A stretch of DNA of 64,000 nucleotides from Acetobacter lovaniensis (GTDB lineage Bacteria > Pseudomonadota > Alphaproteobacteria > Acetobacterales > Acetobacteraceae). Below, piece by piece: positions 26,745 to 37,668 of the stretch (its first letter is position 1; every line of letters begins with the position of its first letter). The notes under the pieces were generated by a model, which saw only the letters and a list, made by a program, of their open reading frames with translations, was not told where the DNA came from and searched no databases. Position numbers and translations under genes: made by a program. The DNA lies in assembly GCF_014207635.1 (NCBI RefSeq), contig NZ_JACHIE010000011.1, forward strand, positions 1-64,000, given 5' to 3'.

Positions 26745-26776
26745 AAACAGGCCGGGCGTTGAGGCCCGGCCTGTTT
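26745..26776 (-). terminator. Intrinsic terminator after pal
   Basis: AAACAGGCCGGGC (26745-26757) pairs with GCCCGGCCTGTTT (26764-26776) around six bases. On the minus strand the stem is followed by TTTTG, a usable T-run. It lies between pal and cpoB and suggests that cpoB has its own promoter. Confidence 0.75.
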
Positions 26777-26814
26777 CGTTTAATCAGTCAGATTTCAGAT
26801 AATGTCTGAAAATC

Positions 26815-27288
26815 TTACTTCACAGCCGTAATGGCGTTACGGTTCTGTGCCCATGCTTCTTCGGTGTCGCCCAGAGCGGTGGGACGGTCTTTACCGTAGG
26901 AGATGGTGGAGATGCGCGAAGAGGTCACGCCTTTTGCCACCAGATAGTCACGAGCGGCGTTTGCACGACGCTGGCCCAGAGCAATGTTGTATTCTTCAGT
27001 GCCGCGGTCATCGCAGTTGCCTGCAACTTCAACGTTCACCTGAGGATACTTTGCAAGCCAGTCAGCCTGCTTCTGCAGGGTGGTCTTGGCGTCAGCGCTC
27101 AGGCCGCTCTTGTTCAGGTCATAGAATACGCGGTCCCCCACGTTGGCGACCAGATCAGCTTCGCTGCCCGGCACCGGGCCAGACGGCTGAGTAGCCGCGC
27201 CGGTGGAAGCACCCGTGTTTGCATTTTCGTGCGCACAGGCTGACAGAAGAGCAACCATACCAAGCGCAGCAACAACTTTCAGTCTCAT
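26815..27288 (-). CDS. pal: Peptidoglycan-associated lipoprotein Pal
   Basis: Outer-membrane lipoprotein that binds peptidoglycan and TolB. The signal peptide ends in the lipobox LLSAC (Cys about residue 18). An OmpA-type domain follows, with VFYDLNKSGLSADAKTTL, VEVAGNCDDRGTEEYNIALGQRRA and ISTISYGKDRP containing the usual peptidoglycan-contact Asp and Arg. The length of 157 aa is normal. It is separated from tolB by about 320 bases with a terminator. Confidence 0.95.
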   Translation of the reverse strand: MRLKVVAALGMVALLSACAHENANTGASTGAATQPSGPVPGSEADLVANVGDRVFYDLNKSGLSADAKTTLQKQADWLAKYPQVNVEVAGNCDDRGTEEYNIALGQRRANAARDYLVAKGVTSSRISTISYGKDRPTALGDTEEAWAQNRNAITAVK

Positions 27289-27607
27289 GTGTCGGATCCT
27301 GAGAATTAGCCTTAGGGCTATTCGGAGAAAAAGAAGTTAATAACCTTGTATCTCCGCGTATTCTTCTGCTCCCCTCCGAACCCTTCGAAGAGCCGACGAA
27401 TTTTGGAGACCATTCCGCCGTAAGCCATAGCTTATGCGGCCGGTCAAGCATGTTCTCTGTTTCTCATACCAGCCATACCTTGACTGATACCCAAACAACA
27501 CACCCCGGCCCTACGCACAATAACCCAAAACTACGGAATTATAAAGAAAATTACGGCGGAATTATGAAAACTTCTCCCGCCCCGAAGCCGGGCGGGAGAA
27601 TAATCCC
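27289..27607. other. tolB-pal intergenic region
   Basis: About 320 bases with no convincing gene. The tolB terminator is at 27572-27600, and the rest should carry the pal promoter on the minus strand. The stretch is more AT-rich than its neighbours. Confidence 0.4.
27572..27600 (-). terminator. Intrinsic terminator after tolB
   Basis: TTCTCCCGCCC (27572-27582) pairs with GGGCGGGAGAA (27590-27600). On the minus strand the stem is followed by GTTTTC. It lies eight bases after the tolB stop. Confidence 0.75.
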
Positions 27608-28972
27608 TCACCCGTTCAGGGGGGACCATGCCGGATCGGAGGCCCCTTCTGGCGTAGGAATAACACGGTCATTGAAGCCCGTAATATCGACCATGCCGAT
27701 AATGGAGCTGAATCCGCTCCCACCCGCGCCGGCGCGGCTCTGGCGGCAATAGGCCAGCACACGCCCGTTGGGGCAGAAGCTCGGACTTTCCACCGTAAAG
27801 CCCTCGGTCATGATCCGCTCACCCGTGCCATCAGGCAGCATGACCCCGAGCGAGAACATACCACCGGCAATGCGGGTGAAGGCGATCAGGTCCCCGCGCG
27901 GGGACCATACAGGGTCGCCATAGGTGCCCTGCCCGTAGGAAATCCGCTGCGCGTTCCCCCCGCCTGCAGGCATGATGTAAAGTTGCGGGCTGCCGCCACG
28001 GTCCGAGTTGAACACGATCTGCGAGCCATCCGGGTTGTAGCACGGGCTGGTGTCAATCGCGCCCGAAGCCGTAAGCTGCCTGCGCGCACCCGACGCCAGA
28101 TCAACCGAATACAGGTCCGACCCACCATTGCGGGTCACGGACAGCAGGACCGTGCGCCCATCGGGCGAGAAGCGTGGCGCGAATGAGATCCCCTGAAAAT
28201 CACCCAGAATCTGCTGCCGACCGGTATTGAGATCAAACAGATACACCCGCGGCCGGTTATTGGCGTAGGACATGAAGGCAACCTGGTCCTTGACCGGGCT
28301 GAAACGGGGTGTCAGCGTCAGCCAGTTCCCAGCCGTGAGCATGCGGGCATTGGCGCCATCCTGATCCATAATGGCCAGCCGCGTACGCTGGCGCCCACGC
28401 GGGCCAGAGCGGGAGATAAAGGCGATGCGGGTATCAAAATACCCTTTCTCACCCAGCATCCGCTCGTAAATCACATCGCCCACAATATGGGCGATACGCC
28501 GCCAGTTGGCGGAGGATGTCGTGTAGGCCGTCCCCTGAATCTGCTGCTGGCTCAGCACGTCCCACAGCCGGATTTCCACCCGCACGGATGCGCCACTGCC
28601 CGTAACGCTCCCTGTCACCTGCGCATGCGCGCCAAGGCCCTTGGCGGTGGCAAAGTCGGGCTTTGCTGCGGCGGACGAACCAGGAATAACCTTGAACAGG
28701 CCCGTGTTGTTCAGATCGTTGGTCAGCACCTCGGCCATCTGCTGGCCAAGACCGCCCCCAAAATCGGGAATGATAATGGGAATAGGGGCCGTACGGGCCT
28801 GATCCACCGTAATTTCCGCTTCTGGCGCGGCTGTGGCGGCAAAAGCAGCCAGCGGAGTGGCCAGAATGCCCCCTGCGGCAACACTCGCGCCAAGCAGGGT
28901 GCGGCGGCGCAGCGCGCCCACCAGAGCATCTGCTTCCTGATCGGAAATAAGAGGCCGGGTACTCATCAGCAT
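27608..28972 (-). CDS. tolB: Tol-Pal system beta-propeller protein TolB
   Basis: Periplasmic protein linking the Tol inner-membrane complex to Pal. The 454-aa product has an N-terminal Rossmann-like domain and a six-bladed propeller with repeats such as [30 protein letters not shown] and [21 protein letters not shown]. The signal region contains [14 protein letters not shown], resembling a twin-arginine signal. ATG 28972 with GGAGG seven bases upstream is preferred. It lies after tolA in the tolQ-tolR-tolA-tolB order. Confidence 0.95.
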   Translation of the reverse strand: MLMSTRPLISDQEADALVGALRRRTLLGASVAAGGILATPLAAFAATAAPEAEITVDQARTAPIPIIIPDFGGGLGQQMAEVLTNDLNNTGLFKVIPGSSAAAKPDFATAKGLGAHAQVTGSVTGSGASVRVEIRLWDVLSQQQIQGTAYTTSSANWRRIAHIVGDVIYERMLGEKGYFDTRIAFISRSGPRGRQRTRLAIMDQDGANARMLTAGNWLTLTPRFSPVKDQVAFMSYANNRPRVYLFDLNTGRQQILGDFQGISFAPRFSPDGRTVLLSVTRNGGSDLYSVDLASGARRQLTASGAIDTSPCYNPDGSQIVFNSDRGGSPQLYIMPAGGGNAQRISYGQGTYGDPVWSPRGDLIAFTRIAGGMFSLGVMLPDGTGERIMTEGFTVESPSFCPNGRVLAYCRQSRAGAGGSGFSSIIGMVDITGFNDRVIPTPEGASDPAWSPLNG

Positions 28973-28997
28973 GTGTTTTCCTCCGTGTGGCCTGCTT

Positions 28998-30005
28998 TTA
29001 AGGCCTGAAGACAAATTTGAGTTGCCGGGGCTGCCCAAGAAGCTCCTTGGGAATCGGCAGTTGGGCGCATGTGGGGCTTAACACGGCCGCGCGGGCACGC
29101 TCGGCCAGAGCACGGTAGGACGCATCCGCGTCCATGCGCGCCTGTGTTTCCGGGGCGAACTGCACAATACGCGCCTCACCCGTTGCATCCACGGTTACAA
29201 CCAGATGGGCCACAAAACTGGCATAGTCCTTGGCTGCCGTATCCTCCGAATAGCAACGGCGGACAGAGGCCCCAATGGCCTTTTGCTGCCCAACGCTCAG
29301 GCTGCCCGTAATGTTACTGCCCACGGGTGATCCACCCCCATTAGGCGCACCCCCGGCCAGCGGGTTGGCCCGCGCCTTGGGTGCGTGTGTCTGCTTCTGG
29401 TCCGAGCGGAAGGTATCCAGCGTTTCCAGCAGCGAATGTGTATCCGGCTCGCTCTTCCTGGCCTTGTTGGGCTGCGTCAGATGCGAGGGCACCACCACGT
29501 CCGGCAGCGTATCTGTCTGCTGCGTCATGGGCGATGGGGGTGCCACACTGGTAGACGGCTTGAGCGGCGCCGGGGGGGATGGGGGCGTCTTGACCGCCTC
29601 TGGCGAGGGTTCCTCCGCCTTGGGGGGCAGGGGCACATCCGGCAGCGGTTCAGCCTCCGCCTGAGGCGGGGGCGGCACAGCCTGAGGCGGTGGAGGCGGC
29701 GGCGGAGGCTCCTCGTTCGGCACGTTCTTGGGCGGCTCGGGTGTGGGTGGAGCATCCTGCACGGCGGGAGCAGGCGGACGCAGCTCATCCGCAGGCTTGT
29801 CAGCCTTGGCGGAGGGGCCTCCATCCTGCGCGTCTGATGGCTCGAATTCCATCTCGACCGTTGGCTGTGGCGGTTCTTCCGGCGGCTTTGGCGGCGGCAG
29901 GGAGATCAGCAGTGCCACAAGTGCTGCGATATGCGCCGCACCTGACACATAAAGAGACCGCCTGAGCAGAAGCTGATCAGACCGGCGTGGCCGTGCCATG
30001 GGCAT
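28998..30005 (-). CDS. tolA: TolA-like energy transducer, Pro-rich
   Basis: Inner-membrane protein that transmits proton-motive force from TolQR to TolB/Pal. It has a short cytoplasmic start, one membrane helix (about 20-38) and a long periplasmic linker rich in Pro, Glu and Ala (runs such as [17 protein letters not shown]). The C-terminal domain ([20 protein letters not shown] to QLKFVFRP) is TolA-like. The linker resembles TonB more than the Ala/Lys helical TolA of E. coli. Placement between tolR and tolB supports the tolA call. Confidence 0.85.
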   Translation of the reverse strand: MPMARPRRSDQLLLRRSLYVSGAAHIAALVALLISLPPPKPPEEPPQPTVEMEFEPSDAQDGGPSAKADKPADELRPPAPAVQDAPPTPEPPKNVPNEEPPPPPPPPQAVPPPPQAEAEPLPDVPLPPKAEEPSPEAVKTPPSPPAPLKPSTSVAPPSPMTQQTDTLPDVVVPSHLTQPNKARKSEPDTHSLLETLDTFRSDQKQTHAPKARANPLAGGAPNGGGSPVGSNITGSLSVGQQKAIGASVRRCYSEDTAAKDYASFVAHLVVTVDATGEARIVQFAPETQARMDADASYRALAERARAAVLSPTCAQLPIPKELLGQPRQLKFVFRP

Positions 30006-30037
30006 CGTGTTCGTACCTCTCCACCCGACCGGATGGC

Positions 30038-30469
<432 letters not shown>

Positions 30470-30471
30470 GC

Positions 30472-31212
30472 TCAGACCCTTTCTTCAGACTGGCGGGAGA
30501 GAATGGCGGCAAACTCGGTGCCGAATCCTTCCAGACGGTCCTCAAACAGATCCATGCTGTTGCTGATCACGTTATAGGCCACATAGGCGGGTATGGCGGT
30601 CAGCAGGCCAATGGCGGTGGCAAACAGCGCCTCGGAAATACCGGGGGCCACAACGCTCAGGTTGGTGTTGTGTTCTGCCGCAATGGAGCTGAAGGAATGC
30701 ATGATCCCCCACACCGTGCCAAACAGGCCCACAAACGGCGCAACCGGCCCCACGGTTGCCAGAAAGATCACCCAGCGGCGCAGGCGATCCATCTCACGCG
30801 TGATGGTAATGCCAATGGCGCGGTCCACGCGCTCCTTGACCCCGCCACGCACCAGATCCACCCCCGGAATACGGGCCGAACGCCGCCATTCCCCCATGGC
30901 GGCGCCAAACACGGCGGCCATCGGGCTTACGGGCTTTGCGCCATCGCTTTCGTACAGGTCATCAAGGCTGCCACCGGACCAGAACCGGTCCTCAAACCCC
31001 GAAGCCGCGCGATTGATCCGCCGGATTGTCACAAACTTGTCGATAATAATGGCCCAGACCATAATGGAGCATAAAAGCAGCCCCAGCATGACCAGCTTGA
31101 CCACAAGCGAGGCGTTCATAAACAACGCCCAAACCGACAGGTCTCCCGCCGCGCTTACGCCGAGATTTGCCGCATCAACCGCACGATCCAATAATGCCTC
31201 CTGCCTCTGCAC
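30472..31212 (-). CDS. tolQ: Tol-Pal system protein TolQ (MotA/ExbB family)
   Basis: 246-aa inner-membrane protein with three predicted helices: residues about 38-58 (LVVKLVMLGLLLCSIMVWAI), and two more around GTVWGIMHSF/ALFATAIGLLTAIPAYVAYN. The family signature VAPGISEALFATAIGL is present. It is the first tol gene and follows ybgC after about 100 bases, the standard order. Confidence 0.95.
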   Translation of the reverse strand: MQRQEALLDRAVDAANLGVSAAGDLSVWALFMNASLVVKLVMLGLLLCSIMVWAIIIDKFVTIRRINRAASGFEDRFWSGGSLDDLYESDGAKPVSPMAAVFGAAMGEWRRSARIPGVDLVRGGVKERVDRAIGITITREMDRLRRWVIFLATVGPVAPFVGLFGTVWGIMHSFSSIAAEHNTNLSVVAPGISEALFATAIGLLTAIPAYVAYNVISNSMDLFEDRLEGFGTEFAAILSRQSEERV

Positions 31213-31309
31213 CCGTTGCGGGCCACCAGTCTCCGACTCGGGCGAGATTCCTCACGGCCCAACATTGCTGCTTCTTACTGTTTTCCGTAAAAAAGCAGAA
31301 GAGGCGCTT

Positions 31310-31723
31310 TTAGTCCTTTGGTGCCAACCGCGTCAGAAGATCATGCCATAACGGCGGAAATCGGGCAGGACGCCCATCTGCCGCACGCACACATGCCAGA
31401 CCTACATCCACCTCGGCCGCAACATCGGCCCCACGGGTTACAATCTGTTCCAGACGGCAGCTTGCGGCGCGCAGGGATGTCAGCCGTGTTGTAACGGTCA
31501 GCACATCATCCAGCCGCAGGGGCATGCGGTAAGTCAGTCTGGCGTCACGCACCACAAACACAAGCCCGTAATCATGCAAAAGGCCCGAGGCAGGCATGCC
31601 GCAACTGCGAATGGCCTCGGTTCTCGCCCGCTCGGCAAATGCCAGATACCGGGCATGGTACACAATGCCCCCGGCATCCGTATCCTCATAATAAACACGA
31701 AAATCTATGGAGTGGCTGCTCAT
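31310..31723 (-). CDS. ybgC: Acyl-CoA thioester hydrolase YbgC
   Basis: Hot-dog fold thioesterase associated with the Tol-Pal cluster. The 137-aa product has [26 protein letters not shown], in which the Asp of EDTDAGG is the catalytic residue. Its start overlaps the ruvB stop by four bases (ATGA), so ruvB and ybgC are translationally coupled. Confidence 0.94.
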   Translation of the reverse strand: MSSHSIDFRVYYEDTDAGGIVYHARYLAFAERARTEAIRSCGMPASGLLHDYGLVFVVRDARLTYRMPLRLDDVLTVTTRLTSLRAASCRLEQIVTRGADVAAEVDVGLACVRAADGRPARFPPLWHDLLTRLAPKD

Positions 31724-32796
31724 GGAGCTTCCTCATCATCCGCCAGAAAATCCATCTGCGGTCCGGCTGTATTTTCCGGCCGGGGAGGGGGCGTCAAGCC
31801 AAGATGCCGCCAGCCACGCTCGCCCAGCACACGGCCCCGGCTTGTGCGCAGGACCAGCCCTTCCTGAATAAGAAAAGGCTCGATCACATCTTCCAGCGTA
31901 TCGCGCGATTCGGCCAGAGCCGCAGCCAGTGTTTCCACCCCAACAGGGCCACCGTGGTGATACTCTGCTATGCGTCGCAGGTAACGCCGGTCCATGCCGT
32001 CCAGCCCCAGACCGTCCACTTCCAGCCGGGTCAGGGCGGCATCGGCCACATCAACCTCAACCACCTGCCCCTCTGGCACGGAGAGGGAGGCAAAATCACG
32101 CACCCTGCGCAGCAGACGCCCTGCAATACGGGGTGTCCCCCGCGAGCGGCGCGCGATTTCCATAGCCCCGCCAGCGGACAGGGCAAACCCCAGCTTGTCC
32201 GCCCCACGCGCCACAATGCGCGCAAGCTCCTCCGGCGTGTAAAACACCAGACGGAGCGGAATGCCAAAGCGGTCACGCAAAGGTGTCGCCAGCAACCCGG
32301 CACGGGTGGTGGCCGCAACCAGCGTAAAGGGGGGCAGGTCAATCCGCACGGAACGCGCTGCCGGGCCTTCGCCAATAATCAGGTCGAGCTGGAAATCCTC
32401 CATGGCAGGGTAGAGAATTTCCTCAATCGCGGGCTGAAGACGGTGGATTTCGTCAATAAACAGCACATCCCGCGGTTGCAGGTTGGTCAGAATAGCCGCC
32501 AGATCACCCGCGCGCTGGATAACGGGGCCGGATGTAGCACGGAACCCCACCCCCAGTTCGCGCGCCACAATCTGGGCCAGTGTGGTTTTGCCCAGACCCG
32601 GCGGGCCATGCAGCAGAACATGGTCCAGCGCCTCCCCCCGGTTGCGGGCGGCATGAATAAAAACAGACAGATTTTCACGGCTGGCCTGCTGCCCCGTAAA
32701 GTCGGAGAGGGTTTGTGGCCGTAAGGCGGCCTCGCCCGCATCCTCGCCCTGCCGGGTCGCGTCAATCTCGCGCTCGGGGGTAAATTCGGGGCTCAT
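31720..32796 (-). CDS. ruvB: Holliday junction branch migration ATPase RuvB
   Basis: Ring motor that moves Holliday junctions with RuvA. The 358-aa AAA+ protein has [26 protein letters not shown], the sensor region [21 protein letters not shown] and a C-terminal winged helix with [18 protein letters not shown]. Start and end overlap ruvA and ybgC by four bases each. Confidence 0.97.
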   Translation of the reverse strand: MSPEFTPEREIDATRQGEDAGEAALRPQTLSDFTGQQASRENLSVFIHAARNRGEALDHVLLHGPPGLGKTTLAQIVARELGVGFRATSGPVIQRAGDLAAILTNLQPRDVLFIDEIHRLQPAIEEILYPAMEDFQLDLIIGEGPAARSVRIDLPPFTLVAATTRAGLLATPLRDRFGIPLRLVFYTPEELARIVARGADKLGFALSAGGAMEIARRSRGTPRIAGRLLRRVRDFASLSVPEGQVVEVDVADAALTRLEVDGLGLDGMDRRYLRRIAEYHHGGPVGVETLAAALAESRDTLEDVIEPFLIQEGLVLRTSRGRVLGERGWRHLGLTPPPRPENTAGPQMDFLADDEEAP

Positions 32797-33401
32797 CGGG
32801 CAAGGTCTTTCAGGCTGTCACGCAGCACCGTGTCCAGCGTGGCATCCGGCCCACTGGCGTCCATAATACGGCGCACAACGGGGGCTGCTTCCATACGGCG
32901 GAAGCCCAGACCTGCCAGCGCCATAAGGGCATCGGCCTCTATGCTGCCAACGGGCGTTGCCATGACAGGCACACTAAAGCCGCCCTTGCTGCCGGGCATT
33001 TTGCCTGCCTTGTCGCGCAGTTCGGTCAATATCCGCTCGGCCAGCCGTGCGCCCACGCCCGGCGCGCGCATAAGAGTGGCCTTGTCCGCCGTGCTCAGGG
33101 CCGCCACCAGATCGCTCGCGGAGAGGGCAGACAAAATACCCAGCGCCACCTTGGCCCCAACCCCCTGCACCCCCGTAAGCAGGCGGAACCACTCGCGCTC
33201 CGCACTTTCGGAAAAACCGTAGAGCAGAATGGCATCCTCACGCACTACGGTTTCGATCAGAATCCGCGCCTTTTCGGGTGGGTTGGGCAGGGCTGCCAGA
33301 GTGCGGGTGGACGCGGCAACCAGATAGCCCACACCGTTCACATCCACCACGCAACTGCCCAGATCCACCTGAATGACAAGTCCGCATAAAAACGCAATCA
33401 T
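32793..33401 (-). CDS. ruvA: Holliday junction DNA-binding subunit RuvA
   Basis: Tetrameric junction-binding protein. The N-terminal OB fold ([28 protein letters not shown]), the tandem helix-hairpin-helix part ([33 protein letters not shown]) and the C-terminal RuvB-binding domain are present. 202 aa is the usual length. It is coupled by ATGA overlaps to ruvC upstream and ruvB downstream. Confidence 0.97.
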   Translation of the reverse strand: MIAFLCGLVIQVDLGSCVVDVNGVGYLVAASTRTLAALPNPPEKARILIETVVREDAILLYGFSESAEREWFRLLTGVQGVGAKVALGILSALSASDLVAALSTADKATLMRAPGVGARLAERILTELRDKAGKMPGSKGGFSVPVMATPVGSIEADALMALAGLGFRRMEAAPVVRRIMDASGPDATLDTVLRDSLKDLAR

Positions 33402-33904
33402 GCCATACGCACTCCGGCTGCAATGTGGCGGGCACTGGCCCTGTGGTGAGCATGGCAGATGGCCACGGCCAGTGCATCGGACGCATCCGCCCGTATGACC
33501 TCCACCCCCGGCAGGAGCCTGCGCACCATCATTTCCACCTGTTTTTTATCTGCCGAGCCAGTGCCAACCACCGCTTTTTTAACCGAGAGTGCGCCGTATT
33601 CGGCCACACTCAGCCCGGCAAGGGCGGGGGCCAGCAGGGCCACACCACGGGCATAGCCCAGCTTGAGCGTAGCTGTTCCGTTGCGGTTGACGTAGGTTTC
33701 CTCCACCGCCGCTTCTGCGGGCTGGAGGCGCTCTATCAGCCAGTGCAGATTATCGTGCAGGACCTTGAGCCTGTCTGGCACGCTATCCGCGCTATTGGTG
33801 GCGATGACGCCATTTTCCACATGCCGGAGCCTGTTGCCCTCAACATCAATCACGCCCCACCCTGTAAAGCGCAGGCCGGGATCAATGCCGAGCAGACGGA
33901 CCAC
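33398..33904 (-). CDS. ruvC: Holliday junction endonuclease RuvC
   Basis: Resolvase that cuts four-way junctions. The 168-aa protein has the RNase H-like acidic residues in GIDPGLRFTGWGVID (Asp7), VEETYVNRN, and DASDALAVAICHAHH near the end. It starts two bases after the yebC stop and overlaps ruvA by four bases, forming the ruvCAB unit. Confidence 0.97.
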   Translation of the reverse strand: MVRLLGIDPGLRFTGWGVIDVEGNRLRHVENGVIATNSADSVPDRLKVLHDNLHWLIERLQPAEAAVEETYVNRNGTATLKLGYARGVALLAPALAGLSVAEYGALSVKKAVVGTGSADKKQVEMMVRRLLPGVEVIRADASDALAVAICHAHHRASARHIAAGVRMA

Positions 33905-33906
33905 AC

Positions 33907-34656
33907 TCAGGCCGACAGTTTTTCCGCCAGATCATCCGGCAGGTCAAAATTGGCATAAACGTTCTGGACATCATCATTGTCTTCCAGAACATCGAGGAAC
34001 TTGAACAGACTCCGGGCCTTTTCCTCATCCAGTGTCACGGTGTTTTCAGGCCGCCAGTCCAGCTTGCCGCTTTCGGCCTCACCAAACCGGGCTTCCAGCC
34101 CGTCCTTGACCGCAAAGAAGGATTCGACCTCACACGTGATCTCATGCCCTGCGTCGGTCGAAACCACGTTTTCGGCCCCGGCCTCGATAGCCGCTTCGAG
34201 CATGTCATCTTCCGAAGCCGCGGAGACGGGGTAGGTAATCACCCCCAGCCTGCGGAACATGAAGGAGACGGAATTTGTTTCCCCCATGGAGCCGCCGCTT
34301 TTGGAAAATGCCGCGCGCACTTCCGATGCCGTGCGGTTACGGTTGTCCGTCAGGGCTTCCACAATAACCGCCACACCTGCGGGGCCGTAGCCTTCGTAGC
34401 GCATTTCTACGTAGTCATCGCCACCAGCACCGCCCGATGCCTTTTTGATCGCACGCTCAATGGTGTCCTTGGGCATGTTCACTTCACGCGCCGCAACAAT
34501 GGCGGCGCGCAGGCGCGGGTTGGAGTTGGCCTCGGGCAGACCGGAGCGTGTGGCCACGGTCAACTCGCGAATGATCTTGCCAAACTGCTTGGCGCGCTTG
34601 GCGTCCTGCGCACCCTTACGGTGCATGATGTTCTTGAACTGGGAATGACCAGCCAT
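33907..34656 (-). CDS. YebC/PmpR family protein
   Basis: 249 aa with the hallmark start [22 protein letters not shown] and the segment [16 protein letters not shown]. Members act in ribosome rescue at polyproline stretches or as transcription factors; which applies here is not decided by the sequence. It lies directly upstream of ruvC, the common genomic neighbour. Confidence 0.95.
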   Translation of the reverse strand: MAGHSQFKNIMHRKGAQDAKRAKQFGKIIRELTVATRSGLPEANSNPRLRAAIVAAREVNMPKDTIERAIKKASGGAGGDDYVEMRYEGYGPAGVAVIVEALTDNRNRTASEVRAAFSKSGGSMGETNSVSFMFRRLGVITYPVSAASEDDMLEAAIEAGAENVVSTDAGHEITCEVESFFAVKDGLEARFGEAESGKLDWRPENTVTLDEEKARSLFKFLDVLEDNDDVQNVYANFDLPDDLAEKLSA

Positions 34657-34696
34657 ATTCCTTACCTTACCTGTCCTGCCGCCGGGTGGGCCGTAT

Positions 34697-37420
34697 TCAG
34701 CCTAGCTGCCCGTGACAATGCTTGTATTTTTTGCCCGATCCGCATGGGCACAGCGCGTTGCGGGGGGTTTCTCCCCAGCTGGACGGATCATCCGGCATAA
34801 TGGCGCTGCCCCCGATGGGCACAGCCATTCCCGGCGAGGCACCCGGCGTAAGCCCGGTACCCGGTTCCGAGGCATACCCTGCAACTCCGGGATCGGCATG
34901 AATGGCCGCCGTGTCCGCAAAAGGGTCTTCCATCGGTGGAGGCGAGACCTCCACATGCGCCATGAGCGATGCAACGCGCAGGCGCATTTCCTCAAGCATG
35001 AAGGTAAAGAGCTGGAAGGCTTCATGCTTGTATTCGTTCAGCGGATCTTTCTGCCCGTATGCGCGCAGGCCAATACCCTGACGGAGCTGGTCCAGCGCGT
35101 GCAGGTGCTCCTTCCAGACCGCGTCATACGTTGTCAGCAATATCTGCTTTTCAATAAACCGCATCAGGTCGGGGCCAATATTGGCTGCCCGCGCGGCCTG
35201 GGACTGGGTGACCGCCTGACTGATCCGCTCGGCCACGCCCTCGGCGTCCATTCCGTCTTCACGCGCCCAGTCGGCAATTGGCAGATCAAGGCCAAACGTC
35301 TTGTGGACCTGCTGGGTCAGCCCCTCAACATCCCATTGCTCGGCAAAGGATTTTTCGGGAATGTGACGTGCAACCAGCATATCGGTCACATCGTCCTGCG
35401 CGTCGGCCACGATTGCGGATACGTCATCCTGCGCCATGAACTCGCGGCGCTGGGCATACACTTCCTTGCGCTGGTCGTTCATCACGTCATCATATTTGAG
35501 CGTGTTCTTGCGCATGTCGAAGTTACGGGACTCGACTTTTTTCTGCGCCCGTTCCAGCGCCTTGCTCAGCCATGGATGAACAATGGCCTCGCCTTCCTGC
35601 ATGCCCATCTTCTGGAACATGCTGCCCATGCGGTCGGAGCCGAAAATCCGCATCAGGTCATCCTGAAGCGAAATAAAGAACTTGGAGTTCCCCGGGTCCC
35701 CCTGCCGTCCCGCGCGGCCACGGAGCTGGTTGTCGATCCGGCGGCTTTCGTGCCGTTCCGTGCCGATGACGTACAGCCCACCAGCCTCGCGCACCGTAGC
35801 GTGATCACGGATTACGCGGTCACGGATTTCCTGCTCCGCAGCGGCGCGTTCGGGCGTGTCTTCCATATCGCCAAGCTGCTGGGCGATCAGCATGTCCACA
35901 TTGCCACCGAGTTTGATGTCCGTCCCGCGGCCAGCCATGTTGGTGGCAATGGTAATGGACCCCGGTGCGCCAGCCTGCGCCACAATCTTGGCCTCCATCT
36001 CATGGAAGCGGGCATTGAGCACGTGGTGGGGAATGTTCTCGCGTTTGAGCAGGGCAGACAGGGCCTCGCTCTTCTCAATCGAGGTTGTGCCCACCAGAAT
36101 GGGCTGCTGGCGCTGGTGCACCTCGTTGATCAGCTTGACAACAGCAGCAAATTTTTCCGCCTCTGTCAGGTAAACCTCGTCGTCCCCATCCTTGCGGGCT
36201 ACGGGGCGGTTGGTGGGAATGGCCACCACATCCAGATTATAGATTTCGGCAAATTCATCGGCTTCGGTCATGGCCGTGCCGGTCATGCCCGAAAGGCGGG
36301 GATAAAGACGGAAGAAGTTCTGGAAGGTAATGGAGGCCAGCGTCTGGTTTTCCTGCTGGACTTCCACATGTTCCTTGGCTTCGAGTGCCTGATGCAGACC
36401 ATCGGAATACCGGCGGCCTTCCATCATGCGGCCGGTAAACTCGTCAATAATCACAACCTTGCCGTCACGCACGATGTAATCCACATCACGCGCGAACAGG
36501 GTATGCGCGCGCAGGGACTGCATGACATGATGCACAACGGCCACGTGGTGCAGGTCATACAGCCCGCCCTCATCCAGCACGCCTTCCTCACGCAGCAGCA
36601 GTTCCACCGCATCCGATCCGGCGTCGGTCAGGATGACCGTGCGGAATTTTTCATCTTTTTCGTATGCGGTTTCGTCCTGCACCAGCCGGGCGACAACACT
36701 ATCCACCGAGCGATACAGGTCGGAACTGTCTTCCGCCGGGCCGGAGATAATGAGCGGGGTCCGCGCCTCGTCAATCAGGATCGAGTCCACCTCGTCCACA
36801 ATGGCGTGGTGGAAGGGCCGCTGAACCATTTCGTTCAGCTGGTACTTCATGTTGTCGCGCAGGTAGTCGAACCCGAACTCATTGTTCGTGCCGTAGGTAA
36901 TGTCCGCAGCATAGGCCTGACGGCGCTGCTCATCAGGCATGTTGGGCACGATAACGCCCGTGGTCAGCCCCAGAAATGTGTAAAGCTGCCCCATTTCCGC
37001 CGCATCGCGCGAGGCAAGATAGTCATTGACCGTGACCACGTGCACACCCTTGCCGGAAAGGGCGCTCAGATACACAGCCAGCGTTGCCACCAGCGTTTTG
37101 CCTTCCCCCGTGCGCATTTCCGCAATGCGGCCGGAGTGCAGGACCATGCCGCCGATCAGCTGCACGTCAAAATGGCGCATGCCCAGCACGCGGCGCGAGG
37201 CCTCGCGCGTGACGGCAAAGGCCTCGGGCAGCAGGTCATCCAGCGTGGCGCCTTTGGCCAGCCGCTCCCTGAACTCTATGGTTTTGGCTGCCAGGGCAGC
37301 ATCATCCAGAGCCTGAATCTCAGGCTCCAGTGCGTTAATTTCCGACACACGGCGCTGGAATGCCTTGAGCGTCCGGTCATTGGCTGTGCCGAACAGGGCG
37401 CGGACGAAGCGTGAAAGCAT
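34697..37420 (-). CDS. secA: Preprotein translocase ATPase SecA
   Basis: Motor of Sec-dependent export. It is 907 aa from ATG 37420 (AAAGG nearby); the upstream open frame is not needed. It has Walker [45 protein letters not shown] and the [13 protein letters not shown] motif. The C-terminal zinc site is [14 protein letters not shown], followed by the end of the protein. It is transcribed away from the parvulin gene. Confidence 0.98.
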   Translation of the reverse strand: MLSRFVRALFGTANDRTLKAFQRRVSEINALEPEIQALDDAALAAKTIEFRERLAKGATLDDLLPEAFAVTREASRRVLGMRHFDVQLIGGMVLHSGRIAEMRTGEGKTLVATLAVYLSALSGKGVHVVTVNDYLASRDAAEMGQLYTFLGLTTGVIVPNMPDEQRRQAYAADITYGTNNEFGFDYLRDNMKYQLNEMVQRPFHHAIVDEVDSILIDEARTPLIISGPAEDSSDLYRSVDSVVARLVQDETAYEKDEKFRTVILTDAGSDAVELLLREEGVLDEGGLYDLHHVAVVHHVMQSLRAHTLFARDVDYIVRDGKVVIIDEFTGRMMEGRRYSDGLHQALEAKEHVEVQQENQTLASITFQNFFRLYPRLSGMTGTAMTEADEFAEIYNLDVVAIPTNRPVARKDGDDEVYLTEAEKFAAVVKLINEVHQRQQPILVGTTSIEKSEALSALLKRENIPHHVLNARFHEMEAKIVAQAGAPGSITIATNMAGRGTDIKLGGNVDMLIAQQLGDMEDTPERAAAEQEIRDRVIRDHATVREAGGLYVIGTERHESRRIDNQLRGRAGRQGDPGNSKFFISLQDDLMRIFGSDRMGSMFQKMGMQEGEAIVHPWLSKALERAQKKVESRNFDMRKNTLKYDDVMNDQRKEVYAQRREFMAQDDVSAIVADAQDDVTDMLVARHIPEKSFAEQWDVEGLTQQVHKTFGLDLPIADWAREDGMDAEGVAERISQAVTQSQAARAANIGPDLMRFIEKQILLTTYDAVWKEHLHALDQLRQGIGLRAYGQKDPLNEYKHEAFQLFTFMLEEMRLRVASLMAHVEVSPPPMEDPFADTAAIHADPGVAGYASEPGTGLTPGASPGMAVPIGGSAIMPDDPSSWGETPRNALCPCGSGKKYKHCHGQLG

Positions 37421-37668
37421 GAACACCTTTCCAGAACAGTGCGGCCTTGCCCCCTCCCCCCTGACATCACCCCGCAAAAATGATGCGGGACAGGGCGAAA
37501 GACACAGGCGTTTTGCGTGGCTTGCCCTGCAAAATAGGGCCGGGCAGGGGTTCGGTCAACCAAGCTTACCGTCCATGCCCCATATCAGAACAAAACAGGG
37601 CTTGCCGGGGCGGGTAGCCTCCTTCATACATATCGAACTGTTTTTTACCGACTTTAAGGTTTTATCCT

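Noticed and set aside
34712..37414. 900-codon plus-strand frame opposite secA
   Set aside because: Antisense shadow of secA, which has all expected motifs.
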